A stretch of 48,079 bases of DNA, from positions 1 to 48,079 of the forward strand of contig DGXB01000100.1 of the NCBI GenBank assembly GCA_002396205.1, given 5' to 3'. A program made the position numbers and the translations under genes. Below, in pieces: positions 1-7,996 of this stretch; position 1 is the first letter of the stretch, and each line of letters starts with the position of its first letter. This DNA comes from Bacteroidales bacterium UBA4243. Lineage in GTDB: Bacteria; Bacteroidota; Bacteroidia; Bacteroidales; F082. Below the pieces are notes generated by a model. The model saw nothing but the letters and a program-made list of their open reading frames with translations, was not told the DNA's origin and searched no databases.

Positions 1-278
1 TCATTGAGCACAAGCATTTCGAAAGTTTCGGTCAAGTGGTGTACGAAAACCCTAAAACTGTGATTTCAAAGGAGTTTAGTGTTGAGTTTAAGGCTGGAAT
101 GGAACCTTATTACCCCGTCAATGATGTGAAAAACAACGCGTTGTATGAACGATACAAGGCATTGGCCGAACAGGAAAAGAATGTTTTTTTTGGTGGCCGT
201 TTGGCGGAGTATAAATATTACGATATGGCTCCGACGATTGAGCGGGCAATGGAATTGGCCGGTAGGATTTTGGCATAA
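1..278 (+). CDS. glf: UDP-galactopyranose mutase, C-terminal part
   Basis: This is the 3' end of a gene that begins before the window; the first full codon is at position 3. The product interconverts UDP-galactopyranose and UDP-galactofuranose, an FAD enzyme of the cytoplasm that supplies galactofuranose to surface polysaccharides. About 91 residues are visible, and they include the family's C-terminal blocks: IEHKHFE at the window edge, EPYYPVNDVKNN in the middle, and VFFGGRLAEYKYYDM, a segment that binds the flavin and substrate, before the TAA stop. The gene converges on the M13 peptidase gene, with a perfect palindrome between them. The family call is confident; nothing can be said about the start or promoter. 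Confidence 0.9.
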   Translation, partial: IEHKHFESFGQVVYENPKTVISKEFSVEFKAGMEPYYPVNDVKNNALYERYKALAEQEKNVFFGGRLAEYKYYDMAPTIERAMELAGRILA

Positions 279-282
279 AATA

Positions 283-310
283 GTAGAGACGCGATTAATC
301 GCGTCTCTAC
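283..310. terminator. 28-bp perfect palindrome between convergent genes
   Basis: The two 14-base arms (GTAGAGACGCGATT and its exact complement) meet without a central spacer. The palindrome lies 4 bases after the glf stop and 11 bases before the stop of the opposing M13 peptidase gene. This placement suits a bidirectional terminator, although no long T-tract follows. The same kind of palindrome is a recurring intergenic element in Bacteroidota genomes, so it may be a dispersed repeat used as a terminator. Confidence 0.65.
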
Positions 311-321
311 AAGTTGTTGAT

Positions 322-2367
322 TTACCATATATTAGCCCTCTCTTCGGGAGCGATATACATCTTGCTGCCTTCCGGGATGTCGAAGGCTTCGTAGAAGTGC
401 GGCATCGAGCCGAGGGTGCGGTTCACGCGGGCTTCGGCAGGCGAGTGCACGTCGGTCTTCACCTGGCGCTCGATGTACTTGTCGCGCGAGTTGTTGCGCC
501 AAATGGTGCCGTAGCTGATGAAGAAGCGTTGGGCAGGCGTGTAGCCGTCGATGCTTTGGTTCTTCTTGGCCTCGTCGGTCATTTGGTAAGCGTCCCAAGC
601 CACATTCAGGCCACCGAGGTCGGCGATGTTCTCACCAAGGGTGAGTTGGCCGTTGATTTGGTAGCCTCTCACTTGGAATTCGTCAAACAGCTTGGCGAGT
701 TGGGCGGTGCGTTCGTTGAACTTGGTGGCGTCTTCTTCGGTCCACCAGTTGTTGAGGTTGCCCTTTTCGTCGTATTTGCAGCCTTGGTCGTCGAAGCCGT
801 GGGTCATCTCGTGGCCGATCACCACACCGATGCCACCGTAGTTGACGGCGTCGTCAGCGTCCATATTGAAGAACGGGGGCTGAAGGATGGCGGCGGGGAA
901 CACGATTTCGTTCATCTCGGGGCTATAATAAGCGTTGACGGTTTGGGGGGTCATGAACCATTCTTCCTTGTCGACGGGCTTGCCGAGGCGGGCCATGTCG
1001 ATGTCATTCTCAAAGAGGACGTAGTTGTGGAAGTTCTTGAAATACGAATCGGCAGTGACGTTATAGTTGGTGTAGTCCTTCCATTTGTTAGGATAACCGA
1101 TCTTCACGTTGAAGGCGGCAAGTTTGGTGAGGGCCTTGGCCTTGGTCTCGTCGCTCATCCATTCGAGGTTCTTGATGCGTTCACCAAGGGCCACGCGCAG
1201 GTTCTCAACGAGGTTGAGCATACGCTCTTTGGCCTCAGCGGGGAAGTGCTTTTCCACATAGAGCTGGCCGACGGCTTCACCCAGGCAACCTGATGTGGCA
1301 TCGAGGATGCGGCGCCAACGGGGCTGTTGCACCTCTTGGCCATAGAGATAGTTGCCGTAGAAGCTGAAGTTTTCGGCATCCAAATCGTGGCTCAGCATCG
1401 AAGCGCTGCCGTGGATGACCTTCCAGCGCAGGTAGTCCTTGATGGTGTTGAGGTCGGTGTTGAGGATGACCTTGTTCAAACCAGCCACGAAGTCGGGCAT
1501 GCCCACATTGAGGTTCTCAATGGTCGGGGCACCGGCATTGCTGAAATAGGTGTTCCAGTCGAAGTTGGGCGTGGTCTTCTGCAACTCATCGAAAGTGCGC
1601 ATGTTGTAGGTCTTGTCGGGGTCGCGGCGTTCCACACGGCTCATCGAGTTCTTGGCCAGTTCGGTCTCAAGGGCGAGGATGGCCTTGGCTTTCTTGGCAG
1701 CCTCAATGGAATCGGTGCCGGTGAGTTCAAACATCTTGGCGACGTGTTCGACATACTTGTCGCGCATTTCCTGCGATTCGGCGACGAGGTAGTCGTCCTT
1801 GTCGGTGAGGCTCAAACCACCTTGATAAAGGTGCATGATGTAATGGGTGGCATCTTTCGGGTCGAGGCTGGGACCAGCGTAGAAGAAACCACCAAAGCCG
1901 TTCTTGTGGAGGTCGCCAAGCAGGGCTGCCAATTCGGCCTTGTCGCTGATTTTGTCGATTTGCTCGAAGTAGGGCAGGAGTTCGGTGTATCCACGTTGGT
2001 CGATGGCCGTGGTGTCCATACCGGCATTGTAGAAGTCGCGGATCTTTTGGGCGACGCTGCCTTGTGTGGCGGTTGTGTCGTGCGAAACCCCATCAATGAT
2101 GTCCTGGATGAGCTTCTCGTTGCGTTGGTCGATCTCGGTGAAGGCTCCAAAAGTGGAGTACTCTTCCGGAATTGGATTGTTTTTCAGCCAATTGTTGTTG
2201 GCGAAGCGGAAAAAGTCGTCCGCAGGGTTGACGGTGGTGTCCATGTTACTCAGCTCGATGGCGGGAGTAACTTCTTTCTTGGGTTGTTCGGCTGGCTGTT
2301 GTTTCTCGGCGCAACCGGCTGCCATTGTGCATAAAACTGTCATGGCGATAAAATGTCTTTTTTTCAT
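322..2367 (-). CDS. pepO: M13 family (neprilysin/PepO-like) zinc metallopeptidase, lipoprotein
   Basis: A 681-residue zinc endopeptidase that degrades oligopeptides, the usual length for bacterial M13 enzymes. The N-terminus is a lipoprotein signal with lipobox MAAGC, so the enzyme is anchored on the periplasmic or outer-membrane side. The N-terminal M13 domain covers roughly residues 45-430. The catalytic motif HEMTH is at 519-523, with the third zinc ligand E579 in ENIADLGG 60 residues later, as in neprilysin. The protein ends RANIW, close to the usual CxIW ending but lacking the cysteine. It lies downstream of dnaX on the same strand, 118 bp apart. No exact TAnnTTTG was found immediately upstream, so it may be co-transcribed with dnaX or use a weaker promoter. 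Confidence 0.95.
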   Translation of the reverse strand: MKKRHFIAMTVLCTMAAGCAEKQQPAEQPKKEVTPAIELSNMDTTVNPADDFFRFANNNWLKNNPIPEEYSTFGAFTEIDQRNEKLIQDIIDGVSHDTTATQGSVAQKIRDFYNAGMDTTAIDQRGYTELLPYFEQIDKISDKAELAALLGDLHKNGFGGFFYAGPSLDPKDATHYIMHLYQGGLSLTDKDDYLVAESQEMRDKYVEHVAKMFELTGTDSIEAAKKAKAILALETELAKNSMSRVERRDPDKTYNMRTFDELQKTTPNFDWNTYFSNAGAPTIENLNVGMPDFVAGLNKVILNTDLNTIKDYLRWKVIHGSASMLSHDLDAENFSFYGNYLYGQEVQQPRWRRILDATSGCLGEAVGQLYVEKHFPAEAKERMLNLVENLRVALGERIKNLEWMSDETKAKALTKLAAFNVKIGYPNKWKDYTNYNVTADSYFKNFHNYVLFENDIDMARLGKPVDKEEWFMTPQTVNAYYSPEMNEIVFPAAILQPPFFNMDADDAVNYGGIGVVIGHEMTHGFDDQGCKYDEKGNLNNWWTEEDATKFNERTAQLAKLFDEFQVRGYQINGQLTLGENIADLGGLNVAWDAYQMTDEAKKNQSIDGYTPAQRFFISYGTIWRNNSRDKYIERQVKTDVHSPAEARVNRTLGSMPHFYEAFDIPEGSKMYIAPEERANIW

Positions 2368-2440
2368 TATTGATTTGTGATTTAAGATTTAAAGATTCAA
2401 AATTTAATATTAAGATTAGACTTTGCGTCGCTTTGCGCTT

Positions 2441-2456
2441 CCCCCTCTTGAGGGGG
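2441..2456. repeat. G/C-rich inverted repeat between dnaX and the M13 peptidase gene
   Basis: A CCCCCTC / GAGGGGG hairpin with a 2-base loop, followed by a further G-run. It sits 30 bases after the dnaX stop on the minus strand. It could attenuate transcription from dnaX into the peptidase gene, or be a dispersed intergenic repeat; no T-tract makes it a clear terminator. Confidence 0.45.
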
Positions 2457-2485
2457 GCAGGGGGGAGTCAACGAAACACTTTTCT

Positions 2486-4330
2486 TTACAAATCTCCCTC
2501 CAATTTTAATTCAGTTTGCAAAGTCCTCAAATAAGGCCGTTCTTCAACCATTTTCTCGAATTTGTCCTTGTCGGTGTAGGCTTCGATTTCGGCGGGACGC
2601 TCCATCACCCGGGGCTTCAGCTCGAACTGGTTGTTGTGGAGGCTGCCTTTCAAATGGTGTTTGAGTGCGCTCATGCCGTCGGTGTCTTGCTCGAAAAGCA
2701 GGTTGTCGACGTTGAAACGAATCTCTGACTTCGGCCCTAACTGCGGGGTGTATTTGCCGATGGCTGCCGCAAAGCTGGGCGAGATGTGTTTGTAGCGTTC
2801 AACGAAGTCGGCCCAGCTCGCTTTCAATTGCTCTTCGGTGAAGGGCGAGTCCCACGTCTCTTCCTTTTCTTCGGGCTTTTGCTCGGCTTGTTGCATGGCT
2901 TTGCTCACTGAGATGCTGCTTGCCGTGCCGCGCGGACGTATGGTGGGTTGAGGTTGTTGAACCGTTGAATGCTGAACCGTTGACTGTTGAGTTGAGGTCT
3001 GTTGGACGGTTGGTTGAGTCGTGACCTCGGGACGAGAGACGGGAGTTTCAACAGGCTGAGGTCTTGGGGCTTGCGTGGACGATGGCTGAGCAACAGGTTG
3101 TTGCTGAATGGGCGATGCTGTAGGTTGTTGTGCGGCAGCGTTCTGTGTCCCGTGTCCCGCAGTCTCGTTGCCCGTAGAAGGTCTATTCTGCGCCACCTGC
3201 ACGGGCTGCGCTTGCGCGGTAGGCATCGCCAAGGCTTGGCTGCAAAGGGTGCACATCTTCAAGAGGGCAATCTCCAAATGCAAACGTTTGTTGTTGGCAG
3301 CCCTATAGTCGATGTCGCATTGGTTGTTGATTTCCAAGGCTTTGATGAGGAAAGGCATCGGGCAGGCTTGCGACTGTGTGATATACCTTTGCCTCAACTG
3401 CTCGCTGACTTCCAAAAGCTGCACCGTCGCTGGGTCTTTGCTCACCAATAGGCTTCTCAAGTGGTTGCCCATGCCGCTGACAAAATGCTGAGGCTCAAAG
3501 CCTTTGCTGATAATGTCATTCAAGATGAGCAGGATGTCGCTCGTGTTGCCTTGCAGGATGTGGTCGACGATTTGGAAATAATAGTCGTAGTCGAGCACGT
3601 TCAGGTTGTCGATGACATCTTTGTAGGTGATGTTTTTGCCGCTGAAACTCACCATCTGGTCGAAGATGGAGAGTGCGTCGCGCAAGGCGCCGTCGGCTTT
3701 CTGTGCGATGATGTTCAAGGCCTCAGGCTCAGCGTTGACGCCTTCGCTTTGGGCGACATAGGCCAAATGTTTTGCAATATCGTCTATTGTAATGCGCTTG
3801 AAATCAAAGATTTGGCATCGTGAAAGAATGGTCGGGATGATTTTGTGCTTTTCCGTGGTGGCCAAGATGAACTTGGCATACGCAGGCGGCTCTTCAAGTG
3901 TCTTAAGGAAGGCGTTGAAGGCCGCCGCCGAAAGCATGTGTACCTCGTCGATGATGTAGACCTTGTATTGCCCGATTTGGGGCGGGATCCTCACCTGGTC
4001 GACCAAGCTGCGGATGTCCTCGACCGAATTGTTCGAGGCCGCGTCAAGCTCGTAGATGTTGAACGACGCATTGTTGTTGAAGGCGCGGCACGACTCGCAC
4101 TCGTTGCAAGCCTCCATGTTCTCAGTGGGGTTGAGGCAGTTGATGGTCTTGGCCATGATGCGGGCGCAGGTGGTCTTGCCCACGCCTCGCGGACCGCAAA
4201 ACAGGAAGGCCTGCGCCAACGTGTTGTTGCGGATGGCGTTCTTCAAAGTGTTGGTAATCGAGCCTTGACCCACGACGGTGTCGAAGGTGATGGGCCTGTA
4301 TTTTCGAGCGGATACGACGAAATTTTCCAT
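2486..4330 (-). CDS. dnaX: DNA polymerase III subunit gamma/tau
   Basis: The clamp-loader ATPase of the replicative polymerase, 614 residues. Walker A GPRGVGKTT is at residues 46-54. The zinc-binding cysteines are C65, C75, C78 and C81. Walker B and the adjoining sequence read IIDEVHMLS, and the arginine-finger region TILSRCQIFDFKR follows. Residues to about 360 form AAA+ and lid domains. Residues about 365-480 are a Gln/Pro/Thr-rich linker, followed by a C-terminal tau-like domain of about 130 residues. The linker DNA looks like repetitive intergenic sequence. I saw no obvious slippery A-run that would produce a separate gamma product. The start is supported by a -7 element 27 bases upstream. 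Confidence 0.97.
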   Translation of the reverse strand: MENFVVSARKYRPITFDTVVGQGSITNTLKNAIRNNTLAQAFLFCGPRGVGKTTCARIMAKTINCLNPTENMEACNECESCRAFNNNASFNIYELDAASNNSVEDIRSLVDQVRIPPQIGQYKVYIIDEVHMLSAAAFNAFLKTLEEPPAYAKFILATTEKHKIIPTILSRCQIFDFKRITIDDIAKHLAYVAQSEGVNAEPEALNIIAQKADGALRDALSIFDQMVSFSGKNITYKDVIDNLNVLDYDYYFQIVDHILQGNTSDILLILNDIISKGFEPQHFVSGMGNHLRSLLVSKDPATVQLLEVSEQLRQRYITQSQACPMPFLIKALEINNQCDIDYRAANNKRLHLEIALLKMCTLCSQALAMPTAQAQPVQVAQNRPSTGNETAGHGTQNAAAQQPTASPIQQQPVAQPSSTQAPRPQPVETPVSRPEVTTQPTVQQTSTQQSTVQHSTVQQPQPTIRPRGTASSISVSKAMQQAEQKPEEKEETWDSPFTEEQLKASWADFVERYKHISPSFAAAIGKYTPQLGPKSEIRFNVDNLLFEQDTDGMSALKHHLKGSLHNNQFELKPRVMERPAEIEAYTDKDKFEKMVEERPYLRTLQTELKLEGDL

Positions 4331-4357
4331 ATCGGGTCAGCCTTTGTTTTAAACCGA

Positions 4358-4365
4358 CAAAAATA
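4358..4365 (-). promoter_or_regulatory. dnaX promoter -7 element
   Basis: TATTTTTG on the minus strand, the Bacteroidota TAnnTTTG -7 element, 27 bases upstream of the dnaX ATG. This gives a short leader of about 20 bases. Confidence 0.6.
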
Positions 4366-4600
4366 CGACTTTTCGGCGTTGGTTCGGCAGAATCGCCTAT
4401 GAAATCTTCATTTTGTTTGTCTGTAAACATAAATTTCCATTAAATCGAAGATTCAGCGAAGCAAATTCTCTAGCATTTATCAAAAAATAATTCATGGGAA
4501 ATTCGTGATAAATTCTTGATAATTCGTGTTTTACAAAGAAAACACAAGCTGTGTGTTAGATTATTTCCTGTTCAATTGTCGTATGCAAGGAAATATGGTT

Positions 4601-4608
4601 TATTTTTG
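4601..4608 (+). promoter_or_regulatory. -7 element for the deacetylase-like gene
   Basis: TATTTTTG lies only 5 bases before the ATG at 4614, so transcription would begin at or next to the start codon and give a leaderless message. It also argues against the upstream GTG at 4608 as the start, since that codon overlaps the promoter. Confidence 0.65.
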
Positions 4609-4613
4609 TGCCT

Positions 4614-5924
4614 ATGAAAATGTTAGTTCTTGTCCCCAAGGTCACAGGGCGTGTGATTTATGTTTTCGACTTGATGCTCAAGCAGTTATTGGGCATCGAC
4701 TTCGACTTGACCACCGATGCCGAGTCTTTCAAGGCATACGATGGCCCGAAGCTGCATTATGGCTCGCAACGCATTGGCGATGAGCCTTTTGTAAAGGCTG
4801 TTGACTTGCTTTTTGAGCGACACATCCATGAACAGTCGTTCCGCACCGTCGACTTTGAGGGGACCAAGGCACCATACGCGGTTTTCGGCAATGGCAACCT
4901 CATGCCGTTCGATGTGTTTGCAGCCTCGTTCTTTTTGGTGTCGCGTTATGAGGAATACCTGTCTCAAGTGCGCGACCAATACGGGCGTTTCCGTGCCGAA
5001 GCGACGTGGATGTATGAGAACGGAATGCTGCTAAAGCCTTTGGTAAACATTTGGAGTGTTGCTTTAGGTAATCGACTTCAATCAGTTTATCCTGAACTTG
5101 TTATAAAACAAATGAAGTTCAAATTTGTTCCCACTTACGACATTGATGCGGCTTGGGCTTACAAGCACAAAGGACTTTATCGTACCTTGGGCGGATTCTT
5201 CAAGGATTTGGCTGCTGGCGACCGCGAAAACCTCCGTGAACGCCATCAGGTGTTGCGTGGCAAGCGGAAAGACCCGTTCGATTCGTTCGACTTCCAGTTC
5301 GACTTGCAAAAAGAGTTCAAGTTAAGGCCCATATATTTCATTCTCTGTGGCGATTACGATACCAACGACAAGAACATTTCCATCCGAAAGACGGCCTTCC
5401 AAAGTCTCATCAAGACCCTCGGCGACTATGCCGATGTGGGCATCCATCCTTCGTTTTCGTCGTATCTGGATATTGATAAGTTGTGGATTGAAATAGAGAG
5501 GCTTTCGGAGGTGTTGCATCGCCCGATTACAAAGAGCCGACAGCATTTTTTGAGAATGAACCTGCCGCGTAGCTACCAGAAACTCATTGAGTTGGACATC
5601 AGCGACGACTATACGATGGGCTTCGCCTCGCAAGCGGGATTTCGTGCGGGCATTGCCGATACGTTCCGCTTCTACGACCTTGAAAATGACATGGTTACCA
5701 ATCTGCTTGTGCATCCTTTCGCCTTGATGGACGGCACCATGCGCGACTATCTCAAACTCGATGTCGATGCCTCGTCTGCCTTGGCCAAACAACTTGTCGA
5801 TGAGGTGAAGGCGGTGGGAGGGACATTTATCTATCTTACTCACAATGAAACCCTTGGCGGCGAGAAACGCTGGGTCGGCTGGCCTGAAATGTACAGAAAG
5901 TTAATAGAATACGTTTATCAATAG
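4614..5924 (+). CDS. polysaccharide-deacetylase-like family protein
   Basis: A 436-residue protein of the Bacteroidota family annotated as polysaccharide deacetylase-like. The N-terminal third (residues about 1-160) is an alpha/beta domain containing the SRYEEYL block. A NodB-like barrel then begins at PTYDIDAAW, which carries the Asp pair expected of the metal site. Further family blocks are GIHPSFSSY, SDDYTMGFASQAGFRAG and VHPFALMDGTM. There is no signal peptide, so it is probably cytoplasmic. The next gene encodes a FemAB/GNAT-like protein, a pairing common in this phylum, probably in cell-surface glycan or lipid modification. The substrate cannot be inferred. The start is fixed by the promoter 5 bases upstream. 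Confidence 0.85.
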   Translation: MKMLVLVPKVTGRVIYVFDLMLKQLLGIDFDLTTDAESFKAYDGPKLHYGSQRIGDEPFVKAVDLLFERHIHEQSFRTVDFEGTKAPYAVFGNGNLMPFDVFAASFFLVSRYEEYLSQVRDQYGRFRAEATWMYENGMLLKPLVNIWSVALGNRLQSVYPELVIKQMKFKFVPTYDIDAAWAYKHKGLYRTLGGFFKDLAAGDRENLRERHQVLRGKRKDPFDSFDFQFDLQKEFKLRPIYFILCGDYDTNDKNISIRKTAFQSLIKTLGDYADVGIHPSFSSYLDIDKLWIEIERLSEVLHRPITKSRQHFLRMNLPRSYQKLIELDISDDYTMGFASQAGFRAGIADTFRFYDLENDMVTNLLVHPFALMDGTMRDYLKLDVDASSALAKQLVDEVKAVGGTFIYLTHNETLGGEKRWVGWPEMYRKLIEYVYQ

Positions 5925-5927
5925 TGT

Positions 5928-6005
5928 GGATTGCTTCGCTTTGCTCGCAATGACGCCTGAGCAGCATTGAGCGTCATTGCGAGGAGGAACGACGAAGCAA
6001 TCCAG
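5928..6005. repeat. dispersed palindromic repeat (REP-like), copy 1
   Basis: Two inverted halves: GGATTGCTTCG...CGCAATGACGC, then GCGTCATTGCGAGGAGG... ending GAAGCAATCC. Together they can fold into a long hairpin. The same unit recurs at about 14581, 19757, 21566, 40692 and 48019. Translation of the right half gives RGGTTKQS, which artificially extends the next gene at its 5' end. Confidence 0.85.
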
Positions 6006-6018
6006 AAAAAGCAAAGCA

Positions 6019-6948
6019 ATGATTCAATACTTAGAACATAGTAAAATCGACAAGGCCCAATGGGACGCCACCATCGCCCAATGTGGCAATATCTATGCCT
6101 ATTCATGGTATCTCGATGTCGTCCATTCGAGATGGGATGCCCTTGTTGAAGATGATTATCAGACTGTTATGCCACTGACTGGCGGCAAGAAGTTTGGCGT
6201 GCATTACCTTTTCCAGCCTTATTTTGTGCAGCAGTTGGGCGTGTTTTCCAAGCAACCTTTGTCGCCCGAAAAAACTGAAGAATTTCTGAACGCCATCCCC
6301 CAAAAATACCGATTCACTGAAATCCGTTTGAATGAAGGCAATGCTTTCAATGATGGCGTTCAAGGTGTTGAATACCATCGGAATGTGATTCTTGACTTGA
6401 ACCGCGATTACGAAAGCGTCAAGGCCAATTACCACACCAACACGAAACGCAATTTGGCGAAGGCTGAAGCCAATAATTTGCAGATTGTCGACACGGTGAT
6501 TCCTTATCATGTGGTGGCTCTGTTCACCGACAACCGTGGCGCCTTGCTCGACAAATGGGGTGATGCCGAATATGCCCGCCTGACCAAATTGACACAGGTG
6601 GCCGTCAACAGGAAGTCCGCTTTCCTCTTGGGCGTGACCGAAAAAGGCGTTGGCGAGTTGCTTTGTGGCGCCATTTTCATGAAAACCGCCAACCGCATCA
6701 CTTTCCTGTTTTCAGGCTTGAAGCAGGAGGGCAAGGACAAGCAAGCCATGACTTTTTTGCTTGACAGCGTAATCCGAAAATATGCCACCCAGCCCATAAC
6801 GTTCGACTTCGAGGGCTCCGATGATGCGAATTTAGCGAGGTTCTACCTTGGTTTTGGTGGCCAGGAAGTGCAATATCCTTCATACACGTTCAATCGGCTT
6901 TCCCCGATTGGCAAAACCTTGTTGAGCATTTGGAAGAAGAGGAAGTAA
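6019..6948 (+). CDS. FemAB/GNAT-like acyltransferase family protein
   Basis: A 309-residue cytoplasmic protein that resembles the GNAT-fold proteins related to FemAB (peptidoglycan bridge aminoacyltransferases) common in Bacteroidota. Supporting segments are YHTNTKRNLAKAE in the middle, LLCGAIFMKTANRITFLFSG (the acyl-donor fold strand) and FDFEGSDDANLARFYLGFG near the C-terminus. The reading frame is open 14 codons further upstream, but that stretch translates the dispersed repeat, so ATG 6019 is the better start. It lies 94 bp after the deacetylase-like gene and is probably co-transcribed with it. The acceptor substrate is unknown. Confidence 0.75.
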   Translation: MIQYLEHSKIDKAQWDATIAQCGNIYAYSWYLDVVHSRWDALVEDDYQTVMPLTGGKKFGVHYLFQPYFVQQLGVFSKQPLSPEKTEEFLNAIPQKYRFTEIRLNEGNAFNDGVQGVEYHRNVILDLNRDYESVKANYHTNTKRNLAKAEANNLQIVDTVIPYHVVALFTDNRGALLDKWGDAEYARLTKLTQVAVNRKSAFLLGVTEKGVGELLCGAIFMKTANRITFLFSGLKQEGKDKQAMTFLLDSVIRKYATQPITFDFEGSDDANLARFYLGFGGQEVQYPSYTFNRLSPIGKTLLSIWKKRK

Positions 6949-7219
6949 GGATAATTTCTTGTCTGAGAACTTCTATAATGCTCCATAGGAGCTTCCATTT
7001 AATAACGAAAACACAATGAGCCAATGGGGTATACTCCGTAGGAGTTTTCTTTTATGTGGTTTTAGAAATAACCTTAACACGAATTGTCACAAATGAATCA
7101 CGAATTATTCATTAATATTATTGGAAAATTCGTGCCCAATTAATGACAATTTATGTTGAAAACAAATCACTCCCATTTCTTTTTTACTGGTTTTTTGTCC
7201 GTATAATCAAAATAATTCC
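6949..7219. other. non-coding gap with small inverted repeats
   Basis: This stretch between the acyltransferase gene and upp holds no gene I can support. It contains two related short palindromes with CTCC/GGAG arms, at 6980-6992 (GCTCCATAGGAGC) and 7033-7045 (ACTCCGTAGGAGT). An AT-rich region with repeated AATTCGTG/CACGAATT words follows, then a possible -33 TTTTG at about 7193-7197 for upp. The palindromes may terminate the upstream message. Confidence 0.6.
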
Positions 7220-7227
7220 TATTTTTG
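7220..7227 (+). promoter_or_regulatory. upp promoter -7 element
   Basis: TATTTTTG with a TTTTG about 22 bases further upstream, matching the Bacteroidota -33/-7 arrangement. The ATG of upp follows 21 bases later. Confidence 0.65.
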
Positions 7228-7248
7228 TGCCAATAAAAACCAACTCCT

Positions 7249-7905
7249 ATGATTAAAATCAACGACCTCGGCGCAACCGACAGCGTGTTCAACCAATTCA
7301 TGGCCGAACTGCGCGACGCCACTATCCAGCAAGACCGCCTCCGTTTTCGCCGCAACCTCGAACGCATCGGCGAAGTGATGGCCTACGAAATCAGCAAGAC
7401 CCTCGAATATGAAGAGGAGGAAATCACCACTCCATTGGGTATCAAGGAGATGCGGACGATGAAAGAGCAACCCGTCATTGCCACCATCTTGCGTGCCGGA
7501 CTGCCATTCCACAACGGGATGCTCAACATGTTCGACCATGCCGACAATGCTTTCATCGCGGCTTACCGCAAATACGACAAGAACGAGGACTTTGAGATCA
7601 AAGTCGAGTATTATTCCTCGGCTGATGTTGAGGACAAGGTGCTCATCCTTTGCGACCCGATGTTGGCCACGGGCGAGAGCATCGTCAAGACCTTGCACGG
7701 CTTGCTCGACGACATGACACCGAAGCATATCCACATCGCCGTGGCAGTGGCCAGCCAGGACGGACTGGATTATGTGCAACGCACCCTCTCGCGCCAGCCT
7801 GTCACCATTTGGGTGGGTAGCATTGACGAAGAGCTGACCGCGAAAGCCTACATCGTCCCCGGACTGGGCGATGCTGGCGATTTGGCATACGGAGAAAAGA
7901 GATAA
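7249..7905 (+). CDS. upp: uracil phosphoribosyltransferase
   Basis: Pyrimidine salvage enzyme that converts uracil and PRPP to UMP in the cytoplasm; 218 residues, normal for the family. Visible signatures are ILRAGLPFHNGML (the RAG block near residues 80-92), the PRPP-binding loop LCDPMLATGES followed by the helix IVKTL, and the C-terminal uracil-binding segment PGLGDAGDLAYG. It has its own promoter and is followed after 91 bp by a symporter gene, with a dispersed repeat between them. Confidence 0.95.
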   Translation: MIKINDLGATDSVFNQFMAELRDATIQQDRLRFRRNLERIGEVMAYEISKTLEYEEEEITTPLGIKEMRTMKEQPVIATILRAGLPFHNGMLNMFDHADNAFIAAYRKYDKNEDFEIKVEYYSSADVEDKVLILCDPMLATGESIVKTLHGLLDDMTPKHIHIAVAVASQDGLDYVQRTLSRQPVTIWVGSIDEELTAKAYIVPGLGDAGDLAYGEKR

Positions 7906-7909
7906 ACAA

Positions 7910-7977
7910 GACACGAGACTACGAGACGCAAGACTGCGGGTCATTGTCCCGTGTCTCGAAGTCCCGCGTCCCGAGTC
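7910..7977. repeat. repeat-like GAGAC/GTCCCG intergenic sequence
   Basis: The gap between upp and the symporter consists of repeated CGAGAC and GTCCCG words with partial inverted symmetry (ACGAGAC... against GTCTCG...). Similar words (GTCCCGTGTCCCGCAGTCTCG) occur inside the dnaX linker at about 3146-3172. It looks like a dispersed repeat rather than a gene. Confidence 0.55.
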
Positions 7978-7996
7978 AAATATTATATAGATTACA

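Noticed and set aside
145..2334. Long open frames on the plus strand opposite the M13 peptidase gene
   Set aside because: They are shadows of the minus-strand gene: no promoter, low-complexity Val/Gly/Leu composition, no recognisable family.
5977..6018. Upstream Met start for the acyltransferase gene
   Set aside because: Those 14 codons are the translated dispersed repeat; the family begins at ATG 6019.
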